This document shows positions 62,282 to 64,000 of a stretch of 64,000 nt of DNA, piece after piece; positions within the stretch are counted from its first letter, which is position 1, and each line of letters starts with the position of its first letter. The notes beneath the pieces were generated by a model, which searched no databases, was not told the origin of the DNA, and saw only the letters and a list, made by a program, of their open reading frames with translations. Position numbers and translations under genes: made by a program. This DNA comes from Aquimarina algicola. GTDB taxonomy: Bacteria > Bacteroidota > Bacteroidia > Flavobacteriales > Flavobacteriaceae. Location: assembly GCF_006443095.1 (NCBI RefSeq), contig NZ_VFWZ01000002.1, forward strand, positions 1 through 64,000. Reading direction: 5' to 3'.

Positions 62282-62674
62282 ATGAATATTTATCTGTTCC
62301 TAGCCGGTATGTTATGTCTTTTATTAGGAATAGCACATTCTATTATAGGAGAACGTAACATTTTTAGTAGTAAAAGAACCAAAGGAAACATCGTACCTAC
62401 ACAGGCAGGGACATATATAACAGAAAAACATTTACAGATTATTTGGGTTGTGTGGCATTTTGTCTCAGTTTTTATCTTTTTTATTGGAGGAATAGTACTA
62501 AACATAAGCTTAAATAAAAATAAATACTATCAGGACAGTAATGAATTTATCATTCAGGCGATTTTATTGACATTAACAGCAACTTCAATTCTAATACTCC
62601 TTGGTACCAAGGGTAAACACCCTGTTTGGATAGCTTTTTTGATCATAATCTCATTATTACTTATCGGAATGTAA
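62282..62674 (+). CDS. Small four-helix membrane protein, unknown
   Basis: A 130-residue integral membrane protein with about four hydrophobic helices (about 4-22, 53-76, 89-106 and 112-129). Conserved-looking polar motifs are AHSIIGER, EKHLQIIWVVWHFVS and GTKGKHPVW. No family name is recognised with certainty. It lies behind two candidate regulator sites and 11 bp before the DUF4442 gene, so they form a small operon probably controlled by the TetR gene. Confidence 0.65.
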   Translation: MNIYLFLAGMLCLLLGIAHSIIGERNIFSSKRTKGNIVPTQAGTYITEKHLQIIWVVWHFVSVFIFFIGGIVLNISLNKNKYYQDSNEFIIQAILLTLTATSILILLGTKGKHPVWIAFLIIISLLLIGM

Positions 62675-62685
62675 AACAAAAATAA

Positions 62686-63216
62686 ATGTCTATATACAAA
62701 AAAATTGCACGGATAGGACCAAAATATATTGGTAAAAATAAGCTTTTCAAATACGGGTTTAATTTTTCGCCAATGTATCGAAGAAGTACTGCCAAAATTA
62801 TTGAAGCATCAAAAGATTTACTACATATTAGAATTAAACTTCCTATCAGCTATAAAAACAAAAACTATGTAAATTCTATTTTTGGAGGAAGTATGTTTTC
62901 TGCGGTTGATCCAATTCCCATGGTACAACTAATAAACTTAATTGGAGAAGATTATGTGGTTTGGGATAAATCAGCAAACATTTTCTTTAAAAAACCAGCA
63001 AAAGAAAACTTATATGCAGACTTTGAATATAACTTAGAAGAACTTGAAGAGATCAAACATAAGGTTGCTCAACAAAACGAGATAGAAATTACAAAAACAA
63101 CAACACTTACAGACAAAGATCGTAAAAAAACATACTGTGAAGTTCATAAAACTATCTATATCGCCGATAAATCATTTTACAAAGAAAAAATGAAACACAA
63201 ACTTAAAACTGCATAG
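62686..63216 (+). CDS. DUF4442 hotdog-fold protein
   Basis: A 176-residue protein of the DUF4442/PaaI-like thioesterase group. The hotdog core includes NSIFGGSMFSAVDPIPMVQL, in which the usual HGG-type catalytic motif is FGG, and VVWDKSANIFFKKPA. It is likely a CoA thioesterase or acyl-binding protein. Substrate unknown. 11 bp after the membrane-protein gene. Confidence 0.82.
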   Translation: MSIYKKIARIGPKYIGKNKLFKYGFNFSPMYRRSTAKIIEASKDLLHIRIKLPISYKNKNYVNSIFGGSMFSAVDPIPMVQLINLIGEDYVVWDKSANIFFKKPAKENLYADFEYNLEELEEIKHKVAQQNEIEITKTTTLTDKDRKKTYCEVHKTIYIADKSFYKEKMKHKLKTA

Positions 63217-63361
63217 CTCTATTAGACGTTGGAGCGTATTTAAAGCATTTGCATTGCCATTCTATATATTACCTCCTCTTCTATTTAGAAACAGTGAGGG
63301 TATCAATAATTTCAAGCATCTATATTCTTCGTGATATTGGAGGAATTAGAGTGATTGTTAT

Positions 63362-64000
63362 TTATTTTTTCCTTAAATATACTGAAACAGGCACCCCATT
63401 AAAATCAAATTCTTTGCGAAGCTGATTTTCTAAAAATCTTTTATATGGGTCTCTGATGTATTGAGGTAAATTACAGAAAAATGCAAACTGCGGTTGTGGT
63501 GTTGGTAATTGCGTGATATATTTAATCTTTACATATTTACCTTTGTATGCAGGAGGAGGGTTATGTTCTATAATAGGCAACAAAACATCATTAAGCTCGC
63601 TGGTTTTAATTTTTTTAGAACGGTTTTTATAAACTTCTACGGCAGTTTCTATAGCTTTAAAAATACGCTGTTTGGTTAAAGCAGAAATAAAAACGATAGG
63701 CACATCAGTAAAAGGTTCTATTTCTTTACGAATCATTTTTTCGTAATCTTTGAGCGTATTACTCTCTTTATTAGCAATCAAATCCCATTTATTCACCAAA
63801 ATAACAATACCTTTTCGGTTACGTTCGGCTAGCCAAAATATATTCTGCACCTGCCCATCAAAGCCTCTATTGGCATCGAATAATAATAGACATACATCAC
63901 TATGCTCTATGGCTCTTACAGAACGCATTACAGAATAAAACTCAAGATCTTCTTTGACTTTGGATTTTCGTCGGATTCCTGCAGTGTCTACAAGATTAAA
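63362..64000 (-). CDS. der: Ribosome-associated GTPase Der, 3' part
   Basis: The gene is cut at the window edge; about 212 residues of the C-terminal part are visible, so its start lies beyond 64000. The second GTPase domain shows [10 protein letters not shown] (G3) at the right edge and VNKWD (G4). The SALT motif (G5) and the KH-like C-terminal domain ([32 protein letters not shown]) follow. Der (EngA) works in 50S ribosomal subunit assembly. The ATG at 63928 is internal, not the true start. Confidence 0.96.
   Translation of the reverse strand, partial: FNLVDTAGIRRKSKVKEDLEFYSVMRSVRAIEHSDVCLLLFDANRGFDGQVQNIFWLAERNRKGIVILVNKWDLIANKESNTLKDYEKMIRKEIEPFTDVPIVFISALTKQRIFKAIETAVEVYKNRSKKIKTSELNDVLLPIIEHNPPPAYKGKYVKIKYITQLPTPQPQFAFFCNLPQYIRDPYKRFLENQLRKEFDFNGVPVSVYLRKK

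Noticed and set aside
1..64000. CRISPR array, tRNA, rRNA, integrase or transposase genes
   Set aside because: None was seen on either strand by reading; weak sequence similarity could still be missed without a search tool.

Overview
The window is A+T-rich chromosomal DNA from a member of the Bacteroidetes, most likely a marine Flavobacteriaceae close to Aquimarina or its relatives. Signs are lipoproteins with acidic residues after the lipobox cysteine, a type IX secretion (T9SS) sorting domain, a PL7 alginate lyase, family-specific genes (Porin_10, GSCFA, DUF5522, GDYXXLXY, DUF4230), Bacteroidetes-type promoters (TTTG-N20-TAnnTTTG) and few recognisable Shine-Dalgarno sites. No rRNA, tRNA, CRISPR array, transposase or phage gene was seen. 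Coding density is high, and only the last gene (der) is cut by the window edge.

Layout: 0-8 kb has a lipoprotein, a porin divergent from rnhB, a two-part lipoprotein, and lipB. 8-15 kb has a 52-residue YqaE/Pmp3 protein, a membrane-tethered LuxR-type regulator, a thioredoxin-TPR protein, lysS, a PhoD phosphatase and a SPOR protein. 15-20 kb has an ArsR-AHSA1-DinB group whose promoter carries two 16-bp operators, and a DUF2157/GDYXXLXY/YiaA membrane group. 19.7-22 kb has an unrecognised helical protein and a TIR-like protein lacking the catalytic Glu. 22-26 kb is an operon (ACC-deaminase-like, GH73-LysM, hemL, adk paralogue). 26-32 kb has the alginate lyase, small lipoproteins, a short SSB, and a U32 tRNA-hydroxylation protein coupled to a ferredoxin.

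31.7-51.1 kb is all on the minus strand and is the centrepiece: a phenylacetate catabolic cluster read tetR-paaE-paaA-paaB-paaC-paaD-paaG-hydroxyacyl-CoA dehydrogenase-four-helix protein-paaI-thiolase-paaZ-enoyl-CoA hydratase-four-helix protein-paaY-DUF3050, then branched-chain keto-acid dehydrogenase E2, ilvE and fused E1. All steps from phenylacetyl-CoA to acetyl-CoA and succinyl-CoA are present, but no phenylacetate-CoA ligase (paaK) is in the window. The tetR-paaE gap carries a near-consensus promoter overlapped by a 20-bp palindrome. An 18-bp site with the same arms and spacing lies just before the E2 gene, suggesting that one TetR regulator controls both halves. The spacers carry a local A/T-rich repeat family, and PaaZ has an extra C-terminal DinB/DUF1569-like domain.

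51-64 kb has a META lipoprotein, a T9SS-exported lysyl-endopeptidase-like protease, an unusually long aromatic amino acid hydroxylase, a GSCFA protein, alaS, an M23-CapA-MerR-TetR run, a small membrane protein and DUF4442 protein behind a 14-bp palindrome, and the 3' part of der.

Functions come from reading motifs and family resemblance by eye; no database search was run.
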